DNA of 22,705 nt. It comes from an uncultured Burkholderiales bacterium (GTDB lineage Bacteria > Pseudomonadota > Gammaproteobacteria > Burkholderiales > Burkholderiaceae_C). The notes below the pieces were generated by a model. It ran no database searches. It saw nothing but the letters and a program-made list of their open reading frames with translations, and was not told the origin of the DNA. A program made the translations under genes and the position numbers. Positions 1 to 7,682 of the stretch are shown piece by piece. Where the stretch lies: contig CAIODE010000413.1 of NCBI GenBank assembly GCA_903856875.1, positions 1 through 22,705 on the forward strand. The letters are read 5' to 3'. Each line of letters begins with the position of its first letter. Within the stretch, counting starts at the first letter, position 1.

Positions 1-81
1 AAACACATTCCAGTTGTGATTCCCGTCGCTGGCGCAGTTCTGATTTTCTTGCTGGCTTTCATTGCCGTCTTCATGGCCTAA
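1..81 (+). CDS. C-terminal end of an unidentified membrane protein (partial)
   Basis: The first 81 bases are an open frame of 26 codons plus TAA, cut by the window edge. The readable tail is almost wholly hydrophobic (Val/Ile/Ala/Leu/Phe) after a single Lys-His pair and ends in Met-Ala, so it looks like a membrane-spanning helix right at the C-terminus. A rho-independent terminator begins 43 bases after the stop, which supports this as a real gene end. The family cannot be told from so short a piece. Confidence 0.6.
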   Translation, partial: KHIPVVIPVAGAVLIFLLAFIAVFMA

Positions 82-123
82 AGAAAAAGCAGCGCTGGCT
101 CAGCCCTAAGCTGGCCCATAAAC

Positions 124-154
124 AACCCGCCGCAATTGCAGGCGGGTTTTTTTT
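124..154 (+). terminator. Rho-independent terminator of the upstream gene
   Basis: An 8-bp GC-rich stem, AACCCGCC (124-131) with GGCGGGTT (141-148), encloses a 9-base loop, and the T-run extends to 154. It follows the stop at 81 and separates that gene from pckG. Confidence 0.85.
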
Positions 155-190
155 CTCAAAAATCAAGGCGCAATTCATCCGCCCAAGGGT

Positions 191-207
191 TATGCAAGTT
201 TTGCATA
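191..207. promoter_or_regulatory. Perfect inverted repeat TATGCAAgttTTGCATA, candidate operator
   Basis: Two perfect 7-base arms (191-197 and 201-207) are separated by GTT. The repeat lies in the pckG upstream region, about 180 bases before the start codon and about 50 bases before a TAAAAT hexamer (259-264) that could be a -10 box. The size and symmetry fit the site of a dimeric helix-turn-helix regulator. Which regulator binds cannot be read from the sequence. The 3' arm also holds a TTGCAT that could be a -35 element (TAAAAG at 223-228 is 16 bases further), in which case a bound protein would repress. Confidence 0.45.
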
Positions 208-277
208 CATTTTGGTGGGAATTAAAAGATTTCATAGCCCTTTTCTTGCCATCGTCTTTAAAATTCAGGTCTGGTTA

Positions 278-368
278 CGGGCCGGTTACATGCCCGCTTG
301 TCGTTTTTTGAAAAGGTCAATTTCTAAGCACATGGTGCAAGGAACGGCGTTTTCAAAAAACGATTTTT
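278..368 (+). promoter_or_regulatory. Structured 5' leader of pckG: tandem hairpins with an attenuator-like T-run
   Basis: Two hairpins stand one after the other. The first is CGGGC (278-282) with GCCCG (292-296). The second is a perfect 14-bp stem, TCGTTTTTTGAAAA (301-314) with TTTTCAAAAAACGA (350-363), enclosing 35 bases that contain a small nested hairpin GCAC-ATG-GTGC (328-338). Five T residues (364-368) follow the long stem at once, as in an intrinsic terminator, although the stem is AT-rich. The pckG ribosome binding site GGAG (376-379) lies just beyond. The form suggests attenuation or a stability element; no known riboswitch consensus was recognised. Confidence 0.5.
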
Positions 369-387
369 AAACTTTGGAGCTGACCCC

Positions 388-2259
388 ATGAACTCACCCG
401 TGATGCAGGGCTTGAACCTGAACACCCCCGCCTATGTCAAAAACCCCAAGCTGATTGCTTGGGTGGCAGAAATGGCGGCCATGTGCAAGCCCGCCCATGT
501 GCATTGGTGCGATGGCTCAGAGGAAGAGTACGATCGCCTTTGCCAACTCTTGGTTGACAACGGCACCTTCAAAAAGCTCAATCCCGCCAAGCGCCCAGGC
601 AGCTTCTTAGCTTGCTCTGATCCATCCGATGTGGCCCGCGTGGAAGACCGCACTTACATCTGCTCAGAGAAGAAAGAAAACGCAGGCCCCACCAACAACT
701 GGATGGCGCCTGCCGAAATGCGCCAAACCTTGAACCCTTTGTTCGACGGTTGCATGCAAGGTCGCACGCTTTACGTGGTGCCATTCTCTATGGGCCCCTT
801 GGGTTCACACATTGCCCACATCGGCATTGAACTCACAGACAGCGCCTACGTGGCCGTCAACCAAAAACTCATGACCCGCATGGGCAAAGCCGTTTTTGAT
901 GTGATTGGTACCGATGGCGAGTTCGTGCCTTGCTTGCACACCGTGGGCGCACCCTTGGTCAATGGCGCTAAAGACAGCACGTCTTGGCCTTGCAATCCCA
1001 GCTTGAAGTACATCGTTCACTATCCTGAAACGCGCGAAATTTGGTCTTATGGCTCAGGCTACGGCGGCAACGCCTTGTTGGGCAAAAAATGCTTGGCCTT
1101 GCGCATCGCTTCCAGCATGGGCCGCGAACAGGGCTGGTTGGCAGAGCACATGCTCATTTTGGGCGTCACAAATCCTCAAGGCAAAAAGTACCACGTGGCA
1201 GCGGCTTTCCCCAGCGCCTGCGGCAAAACCAACTTCTCCATGCTGGTACCACCCGAAGGTTTCAATGGCTGGAAAGTCACCACCATTGGCGACGACATTG
1301 CTTGGATCAAACCCCAGGCCAATGGCAAGATGATGGCCATCAACCCAGAGGCGGGTTACTTTGGTGTGGCCCCGGGTACCAACCACCACACCAACCCCAA
1401 CTGCATGGCCAGCTTGGACAAAAACGTGATCTTCACCAATGTGGCCTTGACCGATGACGGCGATGTTTGGTGGGAAGGCATCGAAAAAGACACTGGCAAA
1501 TTGCCCGATCATTTGATTGACTGGCAAGGCAAAGACTGGACACCTCAAATTGCCAAAGACACGGGCGCCAAAGCGGCTCACGCCAATGCGCGTTTCACCG
1601 TATCTGCCATCAACAACCCCGCGCTCGACCCTGCTTGGGACGATGCCGCTGGCGTGTCCATTGATGCGTTCATCTTTGGCGGTCGTCGCTCGACCACTGT
1701 GCCATTGGTCACCGAAGCACGCAATTGGACAGAGGGCGTTTACATGGCTGCCACCATGGGCTCAGAAACCACAGCTGCCGCCTTTGGCGCGCAAGGCGTG
1801 GTTCGCCGCGATCCTTTTGCCATGCTGCCCTTCTGTGGTTACAACATGAGCGACTACTTCCAACACTGGTTGGACGTGGGCGCCAAGGTGCAAGCCGGTG
1901 GCCACAAGTTACCCAGCATTTACTGCGTCAATTGGTTTCGCAAAGATGACTCAGGCAAGTTTGTGTGGCCCGGTTATGGCGACAACATGCGCGTTTTGAA
2001 GTGGATGATCGATCGCTTGGAAGGTCAGGCTCAGGGTCAAGAAACCATTTTCGGCATCACGCCTACCTATGGCGAGTTGAACTGGACAGGTTTGAACTTC
2101 ACAGCCGATCAATTCAAAACGGTCACCAGCATCGACAAAGCTGCATGGCAACAAGAATTGCAATTGCACAACACGCACTTTGAGCAATTGGCCTACAACA
2201 TGCCCAAAGCATTGCTAGACACCAAAGCAGCATTGGCCCAACGCTTAGCGGCTGTCTGA
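388..2259 (+). CDS. pckG: Phosphoenolpyruvate carboxykinase (GTP)
   Basis: This cytosolic enzyme converts oxaloacetate and GTP to phosphoenolpyruvate, CO2 and GDP, the entry step of gluconeogenesis from organic acids. At 623 residues it has the usual length of the GTP-dependent class, which differs from the roughly 530-residue ATP class. The nucleotide-binding P-loop of the family is at residues 275-282 (PSACGKTN), with the reactive cysteine at 278 and the phosphate-binding lysine at 280. The conserved [11 protein letters not shown] block lies at 431-441, followed by the WTEGV and GSETTAA segments. The ATG at 388 has GGAG eight bases upstream. The leader is long and structured, and a perfect inverted repeat lies further upstream, so expression is probably controlled in response to carbon source. 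A DMT-type exporter follows at once and may be co-transcribed. Confidence 0.97.
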   Translation: MNSPVMQGLNLNTPAYVKNPKLIAWVAEMAAMCKPAHVHWCDGSEEEYDRLCQLLVDNGTFKKLNPAKRPGSFLACSDPSDVARVEDRTYICSEKKENAGPTNNWMAPAEMRQTLNPLFDGCMQGRTLYVVPFSMGPLGSHIAHIGIELTDSAYVAVNQKLMTRMGKAVFDVIGTDGEFVPCLHTVGAPLVNGAKDSTSWPCNPSLKYIVHYPETREIWSYGSGYGGNALLGKKCLALRIASSMGREQGWLAEHMLILGVTNPQGKKYHVAAAFPSACGKTNFSMLVPPEGFNGWKVTTIGDDIAWIKPQANGKMMAINPEAGYFGVAPGTNHHTNPNCMASLDKNVIFTNVALTDDGDVWWEGIEKDTGKLPDHLIDWQGKDWTPQIAKDTGAKAAHANARFTVSAINNPALDPAWDDAAGVSIDAFIFGGRRSTTVPLVTEARNWTEGVYMAATMGSETTAAAFGAQGVVRRDPFAMLPFCGYNMSDYFQHWLDVGAKVQAGGHKLPSIYCVNWFRKDDSGKFVWPGYGDNMRVLKWMIDRLEGQAQGQETIFGITPTYGELNWTGLNFTADQFKTVTSIDKAAWQQELQLHNTHFEQLAYNMPKALLDTKAALAQRLAAV

Positions 2260-2282
2260 CAAGCGCTGCCTCGCGCCAAAAA

Positions 2283-3176
2283 TTGGCGCAAGCTTTGATC
2301 TGGGTCACACCGGCCTTGTGGTCGGTGAACTATGTTGTGGCCAGAACTGCGCCAGGGATCATCAGCCCCCATGTTTTGGCATTGGGACGGTGGTTTTTAG
2401 CGGGTCTTATTTTGGCCTTCATTGCTCGCCATGAGCTTTGGCAAGAACGTCACAGCACATTGAATGCTTGGAAACAGTATTTGGTGCTGGGCAGTTTGGG
2501 GATGCTCATTTGCGGCGCCTGGGTTTACTGGGCGGCAGAAACAACCACTGCCATCAACATCGCACTGATTTACGCGGCCTCTCCCGTTTTGATTACCCTC
2601 GGCGCCGTTGTCGGGCTGAAAGAGTCGTTTTCCTGGCGGCAATCGCTGGGTGTTGTGATTGCCTTGCTAGGCGTTTTGCACGTGGTTGTCAAAGGCCAGT
2701 GGGCGGCACTGTCTGAAGTCATTTGGGTTTTTGGTGATGGCCTCGTGGTGATTGCCATGGTCGCGTGGGCAACCTATGCTTTGCTGCTTAAAAAGTGGCC
2801 AAGCCCCTTGAGTTCAACCGCGCGGTTGGCGGCTACTTGTTTTGGCGGAAGCCTCGTTTTGCTGCCCTTGGCCATCATTGAATGGACCGCCACACAGCAT
2901 GCTGGATGGAGCAATAGCGCCAGTCTACTTGTCATTGCGGCTGCCATTTTTCCAGGGGTGGGGGCTTACTGGTCTTACGGCTTTTGTCAAAAAACTCTGG
3001 GCGCAAGCCGAGTCGCTGCCAGCCTTTATCTCGGGCCTTTGTATGGGGGTTTGGTAGCTTGGCTTTTCTTGGGCGAAACCTTGGGTTGGCATCACGCGTT
3101 GGGCGCCGCATTCATTTTGCCGGGCATTTATCTGGCTTCGCAAAAGCCAAAGCCTGACCTAGAAGAAGCGATCTGA
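2283..3176 (+). CDS. EamA/DMT-family transporter, 10-helix inner membrane permease
   Basis: The 297-residue protein is strongly hydrophobic throughout, with about ten predicted membrane helices in two EamA-type halves. The first half opens with TPALWSVNYVVARTAPG, typical of the drug/metabolite transporter superfamily; the second begins near residue 145 and ends in the GETLGWHHALGAAFILPGIYLA block. Members export amino acids or other metabolites; the substrate cannot be told. The start is uncertain. The first ordinary start codon is TTG at 2283, which lacks a ribosome binding site. The frame is open back to 2184, and a CTG at 2256 overlaps the pckG stop as CTGA, so translational coupling from an earlier start is possible. 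A terminator follows at 3199. Confidence 0.85.
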   Translation: MAQALIWVTPALWSVNYVVARTAPGIISPHVLALGRWFLAGLILAFIARHELWQERHSTLNAWKQYLVLGSLGMLICGAWVYWAAETTTAINIALIYAASPVLITLGAVVGLKESFSWRQSLGVVIALLGVLHVVVKGQWAALSEVIWVFGDGLVVIAMVAWATYALLLKKWPSPLSSTARLAATCFGGSLVLLPLAIIEWTATQHAGWSNSASLLVIAAAIFPGVGAYWSYGFCQKTLGASRVAASLYLGPLYGGLVAWLFLGETLGWHHALGAAFILPGIYLASQKPKPDLEEAI

Positions 3177-3198
3177 CCTTCATTTGTCAATCGAAAAA

Positions 3199-3220
3199 GC
3201 CTCCCAAAGGAGGCCTTCTT
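3199..3220 (+). terminator. Rho-independent terminator after the DMT transporter
   Basis: GCCTCC (3199-3204) pairs with GGAGGC (3209-3214) around a 4-base loop, and CTTCTT follows. The stem is short and the T-run is interrupted, so strength is moderate. It closes the pckG-transporter unit. Confidence 0.6.
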
Positions 3221-3272
3221 AATGGACCGTCATGTGCATTTTCACTGGCACATTGACAGCCGAATCACCTGA

Positions 3273-3767
3273 TCAAATGTAGTACTGGCGATTTTGCAAC
3301 ATGCGCGAAACGCGGCGTTGCGTGCTGTTTTCACCCAACAGCTCTTCTTCGTCACTTCGGCTGATAGCGGTTTGCAGTTCTGCCATCAAACGTGCATCTG
3401 TTTGTGCAATGGCCCACAAGCGCTCATCTGATCGACGTTGCGCCATGCGTGATGACCATGCGTCCAAGCCCTGCTTCATTTGAATGGCGAGTGTTTTAGA
3501 GACGCCAGCAAACAAACCAACCGTCGCAAATGCCACGGCCCAAAGCGCAACCCATGCTGCCAACAAGTGACCATCTGCCCAGGTGTCCATCATCTGATCG
3601 GCCACAACCACGAAGGCCGCGACAATGGCAGCCAAAAGCATGGCGGCCATCGTGTGCGTCGGGCTGAAGCTGTCGCTCAAGCGTTTGAAGTTGGCAACGA
3701 CTTGCTCGGCACGCTCGACACCAGGGTGTGTCAGGGGGTAGTCTAAGTGGACAGAGTTGCGGTTCAT
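3273..3767 (-). CDS. Hypothetical membrane protein with two transmembrane helices
   Basis: The family was not recognised. The 164-residue product has a soluble N-terminus of about 38 residues, then two hydrophobic segments near residues 40-60 and 70-93, and a charged C-terminal half rich in Arg, Glu and Gln that should be mainly helical. An upstream in-frame ATG exists, but the start at 3767 is preferred because GAGGAA lies eight bases before it. The gene is divergent from the LysR regulator (about 145 bases between them) and may be its target, as is common for divergently placed LysR genes; this is inference from position only. The topology would place both ends in the cytoplasm. Confidence 0.7.
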   Translation of the reverse strand: MNRNSVHLDYPLTHPGVERAEQVVANFKRLSDSFSPTHTMAAMLLAAIVAAFVVVADQMMDTWADGHLLAAWVALWAVAFATVGLFAGVSKTLAIQMKQGLDAWSSRMAQRRSDERLWAIAQTDARLMAELQTAISRSDEEELLGENSTQRRVSRMLQNRQYYI

Positions 3768-3856
3768 TTTGATTTCCTCGTTCATAAAGCTATTTAATCG
3801 GGGCTTTAGCGTTGGGTAAAAACCCACTTTTGCTTGACCATGTGTGAATCATAGGG

Positions 3857-3900
3857 TTTACTCTAGTGCTGTTCAACTTTATATTTATGATGCTTAGCAT
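3857..3900 (+). promoter_or_regulatory. Candidate promoter of the LysR gene with an overlapping dyad
   Basis: TTTACT (3857-3862) and TATATT (3880-3885) are 17 bases apart and match the sigma-70 -35 and -10 boxes at 4 and 5 of 6 positions. The dyad ATGCTTAGCAT (3890-3900) sits just after the -10 box, where a regulator would block transcription. LysR proteins commonly repress their own gene from such a site, so self-control is plausible. Confidence 0.4.
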
Positions 3901-3911
3901 TCACAACGGAA

Positions 3912-4889
3912 ATGATTGAGACTGTCCAAACCAATTTCCGAACCTTGGATCTGAACTTACTTCGGGTCTTTGATGAAGTCATGGCTGAAAAAAGCCTGAC
4001 CAAAGCTGCGCGCAATTTGTCCATCACGCAACCCGCAGTGAGCAATGCGCTGCGACGCCTTCGTGAAACCTTAGGGGACGACCTGGTTCGCCGCGATGGC
4101 CATGGCATCACGCCCACACCCTTTGCGCTGATGCTTTGGCCTAACGTCAGAGCAGCCCTGGACCAATTGCAAACCGCATTGGTACCTCAACACTTCATCC
4201 CAGCCGAAGCACGCAATTCTTTTGTCATTGCCATGGCCGACGCCACCGCTGCCGAGCTGATGGGGAATTTGGGTCAGGCGCTTGAGAAACAAGCACCCAA
4301 TGTCTCGATTCGCGTTTTGCCGCTGACCACCCGTGACCCCAGAAACATGCTGAACGAAGGCCTTGCCGATTTGGCATTGGGGTATTTTCCAGCCGTCTTG
4401 GCAGACCTCACGGCGAAAGCACAATCCGGAGAGGCAGTTGCGTTTGAGCATCATCGCCTGTATGACGGTGAATATGTGTGTGTGATGCGCCGCAACCATC
4501 CCTTGGCGCAAAAGAACATCAGCTTGGAAGAATTTTGCAATGCACGGCACTTGCTCGTGAGTTTTTCGGGTCGCCCCTATGGCTTTATCGATGAGGCCTT
4601 GGCATCGATTGGCAAACAACGCCGTGTGGTGATGACCGTGAACCAGTTTTTCACGGCGGGTCGTGTGGTTGTGAATTCTGATCTGCTCACTGTTTTGCCC
4701 AAACACTTTGTGCCCACAACAGGCCTTGCCAACAAACTTTTCATGTGCGCGTTGCCGTTCAAAGTAACCTCCTTGCATGTGGATGCTGTGTGGCACAGAC
4801 GCAAGCACGCGCAAAGCGAACACAGATGGTTGCGAGAGCAGCTGATCGAGATTGCGCGCGACGTTTTCAAAAGTGCAAGGCCGTCATGA
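3912..4889 (+). CDS. LysR-family transcriptional regulator
   Basis: This is a 325-residue DNA-binding protein of the usual LysR length. The winged helix-turn-helix lies at the N-terminus, with the recognition region at about residues 28-51 (SLTKAARNLSITQPAVSNAL). It is followed by a linker helix and a periplasmic-binding-protein-like effector domain from about residue 95 to the end. The N-terminal DLNLLRVFDEVMAEKSLT pattern resembles the NodD/LinR-like branch, which often responds to aromatic or other small carboxylic effectors, but no ligand can be assigned. The stop overlaps the metallophosphoesterase start by four bases (ATGA), so the two are probably translated together. It is divergent from the small membrane protein. 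Confidence 0.93.
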   Translation: MIETVQTNFRTLDLNLLRVFDEVMAEKSLTKAARNLSITQPAVSNALRRLRETLGDDLVRRDGHGITPTPFALMLWPNVRAALDQLQTALVPQHFIPAEARNSFVIAMADATAAELMGNLGQALEKQAPNVSIRVLPLTTRDPRNMLNEGLADLALGYFPAVLADLTAKAQSGEAVAFEHHRLYDGEYVCVMRRNHPLAQKNISLEEFCNARHLLVSFSGRPYGFIDEALASIGKQRRVVMTVNQFFTAGRVVVNSDLLTVLPKHFVPTTGLANKLFMCALPFKVTSLHVDAVWHRRKHAQSEHRWLREQLIEIARDVFKSARPS

Positions 4890-5713
4890 ACATTCAATTG
4901 CTTTCCGATTTGCATCTTGAAACGCATCCGCATTTTGTGCCAAAGATCTCGCGATTGGCCGATGCACTTGTGTTGGCGGGTGACATTGGCTCTTACCAAA
5001 CCGGCTCAATGTTATTTGATCAACAAGACCCTGATTTTGGTTTGGCTCGGTTTTCGCCACGCAAAGATTTGGCTGCATGGCCTGTCCCCGTTATCTTTGT
5101 GCCTGGCAATCATGAATACGACGGCTTGCCTTTTGAAGAGGCCGATGCTCGCCTGCGTGAAACGTGCCAGCGGCTAGAAATCACGCTCTTGCATCAACGG
5201 GTTGTTGTGATCAAGGGTGTGCGCCTGATCGGCTGCACCTTGTGGAGTGATTTTGAAGCCTTGGTGCCTCTAAGTGGGCCCATTACACAACAACTCCAAG
5301 CACGCCAAAAAGCAGAACGAGCCGCTGATTTTTACCTTCGAAAAACAGGCACCACTTTGAATGGTGAGCCCTTTTTGTCAGCGGCCGTGAGGGCCAAAGC
5401 GCAAGACGATCAGGCCTGGCTAACCCATGCACTGTCAGAAAGTTTTGAAGGCCCCACAGTGGTGATCACGCACTTTGCGCCCAGCTTGAAAAGTGCTGAT
5501 CCAAGGTATGGCCTGACACCTGGCACTGCCGGTTTTTGCAACGCGCTTGACCACCTGATGCCGAAGGCCAATGTGTGGTTACACGGCCATTTGCATTGCG
5601 CGCATGATTATGTTCACCATGGGTGTCGTGTACTTGCCAACCCCTTTGGCTATGCTCGCAAGAATGAGCAAATCAAGTTTGATCCGCAAAAATTAGTCCG
5701 TGTCGCGGTCTAG
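4886..5713 (+). CDS. Calcineurin-like metallophosphoesterase
   Basis: All the metal-binding motifs of the calcineurin-like phosphoesterase fold are present in order: D8 and H10 in SDLHLE, D33 in AGDIG, N75 and H76 in GNHE, H196 in ITHF, and H235 and H237 in HGHLH. These bind two metal ions that activate water for phosphoester hydrolysis. The product is 275 residues with no signal peptide, so it is probably cytoplasmic. The substrate is unknown. The start at 4886 is chosen because it places the DLH motif at the N-terminus and forms an ATGA overlap with the LysR stop; a longer frame opening at 4745 would only add antisense-like residues. The gene ends seven bases from the stop of the convergent tetR. 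Confidence 0.88.
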   Translation: MNIQLLSDLHLETHPHFVPKISRLADALVLAGDIGSYQTGSMLFDQQDPDFGLARFSPRKDLAAWPVPVIFVPGNHEYDGLPFEEADARLRETCQRLEITLLHQRVVVIKGVRLIGCTLWSDFEALVPLSGPITQQLQARQKAERAADFYLRKTGTTLNGEPFLSAAVRAKAQDDQAWLTHALSESFEGPTVVITHFAPSLKSADPRYGLTPGTAGFCNALDHLMPKANVWLHGHLHCAHDYVHHGCRVLANPFGYARKNEQIKFDPQKLVRVAV

Positions 5714-5720
5714 TTGGACA

Positions 5721-6389
5721 TCAGTTTTTTCTGACCATCAAACCATCAAAACAGGTGGTCATCACCATCTCAATGATTTCTTCATTGCTGTGAAGTTCGC
5801 TCATTTTCAGAAACTCCACCACCGGGTCACAGGCGCGTGCATACAAGGTGTACAGCACCGTAATGGGCGGCAAGGCTGCATTGATAAAGCCTTCCTTTTG
5901 CGCTTGAACAATCCAAGCGCCAAGGAGGTCGCTCACCTTCATCAGCCCATCCATGTAGGGACGACTGGCCATGAGGCTGGCGCGCAAGCTAGAGTTGTGG
6001 CTGGGCAAGGTTGGCATTTGACCTGCCAGTTTCAATTGCAAGGTCCAACGTGTGGACGCTTTGAGTTTGAGCAAGGCCACGCTAGGCAGCGCGCTTTGCA
6101 ATTCTGCCGCCGTGTGTGCCGCAAATTGCGCATTGAGATCTTCTAAAAAAGCTTGTGCTTTTTGCATGGCCTGCACCATGGCGGCGCAAGCCAATTCTTC
6201 CTTGCTGTTGAAGTGCTTGTACAGGCTTGCCTTGGCAATACCGACTTCTGCAGCAACCTCATCCACCGTCATGGCGTCAAAGCCTTTTTCAGACAAAAGT
6301 CGATTGACCGAGGCTGTAATGGCTTGCTCTCTGGCCTCTAGCATTTGGGCTTTGAAAGACTTTTTGAGCGGCTCAAGGGTTGAGGTCAT
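5721..6389 (-). CDS. TetR/AcrR-family transcriptional regulator
   Basis: The 222-residue protein carries the N-terminal TetR DNA-binding domain. The helix-turn-helix at about residues 39-60 has the family signature (TVDEVAAEVGIAKASLYKHF), with FNSKEEL following. The C-terminal helical part would hold the ligand pocket and dimer interface and gives no hint of the effector. The ATG at 6389 has no ribosome binding site, and a good -10 hexamer lies six bases upstream, so the mRNA is probably leaderless. It is divergent from the PhoD-like gene, which is its most likely target, and convergent with the metallophosphoesterase, with only seven bases between the two stops. Confidence 0.92.
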   Translation of the reverse strand: MTSTLEPLKKSFKAQMLEAREQAITASVNRLLSEKGFDAMTVDEVAAEVGIAKASLYKHFNSKEELACAAMVQAMQKAQAFLEDLNAQFAAHTAAELQSALPSVALLKLKASTRWTLQLKLAGQMPTLPSHNSSLRASLMASRPYMDGLMKVSDLLGAWIVQAQKEGFINAALPPITVLYTLYARACDPVVEFLKMSELHSNEEIIEMVMTTCFDGLMVRKN

Positions 6390-6395
6390 GGAGGC

Positions 6396-6423
6396 ATTTT
6401 AGCGATCGATCCAAGAATTTGAA
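6396..6423 (-). promoter_or_regulatory. Candidate promoter giving a leaderless tetR mRNA
   Basis: On the minus strand, TTCAAA (6423-6418) and TAAAAT (6401-6396) are 16 bases apart and match the sigma-70 boxes at 4 and 5 of 6 positions. Only six bases (6395-6390) separate the -10 box from the ATG at 6389, so transcription should start at or beside the A of the start codon. Confidence 0.4.
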
Positions 6424-6540
6424 CTTGCTGGTCATAAAATAGCCTAGGCGTCTACCCTGTGTTGTATTTTCCTTGGCCTGCCCTCGTCAAATGCATCTCT
6501 TTTAACCCAACGCCATTCCTTTTTAATGACAGGAGACCCC

Positions 6541-7626
6541 TTGGACCGTCGTCAATTATTGAAGTTCAGCGCTTACAGCAGCCTGCTAGGTGGGCTTGGC
6601 GCATGTGCGCAAATCAACACGGCGAAGGTTGTTGAAAACAGCAATGGCCTGCCTGCCTGGCCTTCCGACGTTCAAAAAATCATTTTTGGGTCGTGCATTG
6701 ATCAAAAGAAGGCGCAGCCCATTTGGCAAACCATCCTAGCCGCCAGGCCTGATCTGTTTATTTTTGGCGGCGACAACGTCTACGCCAGCAGCCAGCCTTG
6801 GCAATTGCAAAACTTAAAAAACGCCTATGCAACCCAAGCCGCTCAACCCGGCTTCGCTGCTTTGCGTGCAAGCGTGCCGCACATGGCCATTTGGGACGAT
6901 CACGACATGGGTTTGAACGATGGGGGTGAGGAGTTTCCGCACAAACAAGCGGCTAAAAATGAGTTCTTAGATTTTTGGCGGCTGCCTGTTGACGACCCAA
7001 GAAGAACGCGCGAAGGTCTTTACCACGCCCATGTTTTGGGCCCCATTGGAAAGCGCGTCCAAATTATTTTGCTGGACACCCGATGGTTTCGCTCCAAACT
7101 GCGTGTCACGGACCAACGTGATGCGCCCGGCAAAGAACGGTATGTGCCAGACACCGACCCACAGAAAACCATGCTGGGGGAAGCGCAGTGGCAATGGCTT
7201 GAGGCCCAATTGAAAATACCTGCCGAAGTTCGCTTGATTGTTTCTGGTGTTCAAGTGATTGTGGAAGGCCATGGCTGGGAGGGCTGGAGCAACTTTCCGC
7301 GCGAACAAGAAAAATTAAAACAGCTCATTTTAAAAACAAGTGCAAAAGGTGTTGTGCTTTTATCGGGTGACCGGCACATTGGCGCCATCTACAAAAGCAG
7401 TGGCACACAAGGCTATCCCTTGTACGAAATCACCTCTAGCGGCATGACGCATGCGTGGGCGGCGGCCAAAGAAGACGGCCCCAATCGTTTGGGCGAGCTC
7501 ATCACTCAAAACCACTTTGGCCTCATTGAAATGGATTGGGCTCAGCAACAAATTCAATTGGGCTTCCAAAACACACAAGGCGAATGGCTGAAAAAGCAAA
7601 CGATTGCCTTGTCTGAATTGCGTTAA
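6541..7626 (+). CDS. PhoD-like alkaline phosphatase-family phosphodiesterase, Tat-exported
   Basis: The mature domain matches the alkaline phosphatase D/metallophosphatase family: FGSC near the start, GGDNVY with D78, WDDHD at 118-122 and GDRH at 276-279, all metal-binding blocks. It should release phosphate from phosphoesters outside the cytoplasm. The N-terminus has a twin-arginine signal (DRRQLLK) and a hydrophobic stretch ending in a lipobox-like LGAC at 19-22, so it may be a Tat-exported lipoprotein. The start at TTG 6541 is preferred because AGGAG (6531-6535) precedes it by five bases; an in-frame ATG at 6526 lies upstream of that AGGAG and has no site of its own. At 361 residues it is shorter than classical PhoD (over 500), fitting the compact subfamily. 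A divergent TetR gene may regulate it. Confidence 0.87.
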   Translation: MDRRQLLKFSAYSSLLGGLGACAQINTAKVVENSNGLPAWPSDVQKIIFGSCIDQKKAQPIWQTILAARPDLFIFGGDNVYASSQPWQLQNLKNAYATQAAQPGFAALRASVPHMAIWDDHDMGLNDGGEEFPHKQAAKNEFLDFWRLPVDDPRRTREGLYHAHVLGPIGKRVQIILLDTRWFRSKLRVTDQRDAPGKERYVPDTDPQKTMLGEAQWQWLEAQLKIPAEVRLIVSGVQVIVEGHGWEGWSNFPREQEKLKQLILKTSAKGVVLLSGDRHIGAIYKSSGTQGYPLYEITSSGMTHAWAAAKEDGPNRLGELITQNHFGLIEMDWAQQQIQLGFQNTQGEWLKKQTIALSELR

Positions 7627-7682
7627 AGACAAACTGCCTCACAAAGCCCGATAATCTCCTTTTTGATTTTTTAGACACCGCC

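Noticed and set aside
4071..4823. 250-codon open frame antisense to the LysR gene
   Set aside because: It is a shadow of the LysR coding sequence: no ribosome binding site, no recognisable domain, and composition typical of antisense frames.
4745..4885. Extended N-terminus for the metallophosphoesterase
   Set aside because: It overlaps the LysR gene deeply and adds residues unlike the family; the ATGA start at 4886 places the DLH motif correctly.
6390..6525. Operator search in the tetR/phoD divergent region
   Set aside because: Only short palindromes such as GCCTAGGC (6442-6449) are seen, with no long dyad typical of a TetR site, so no operator was called.
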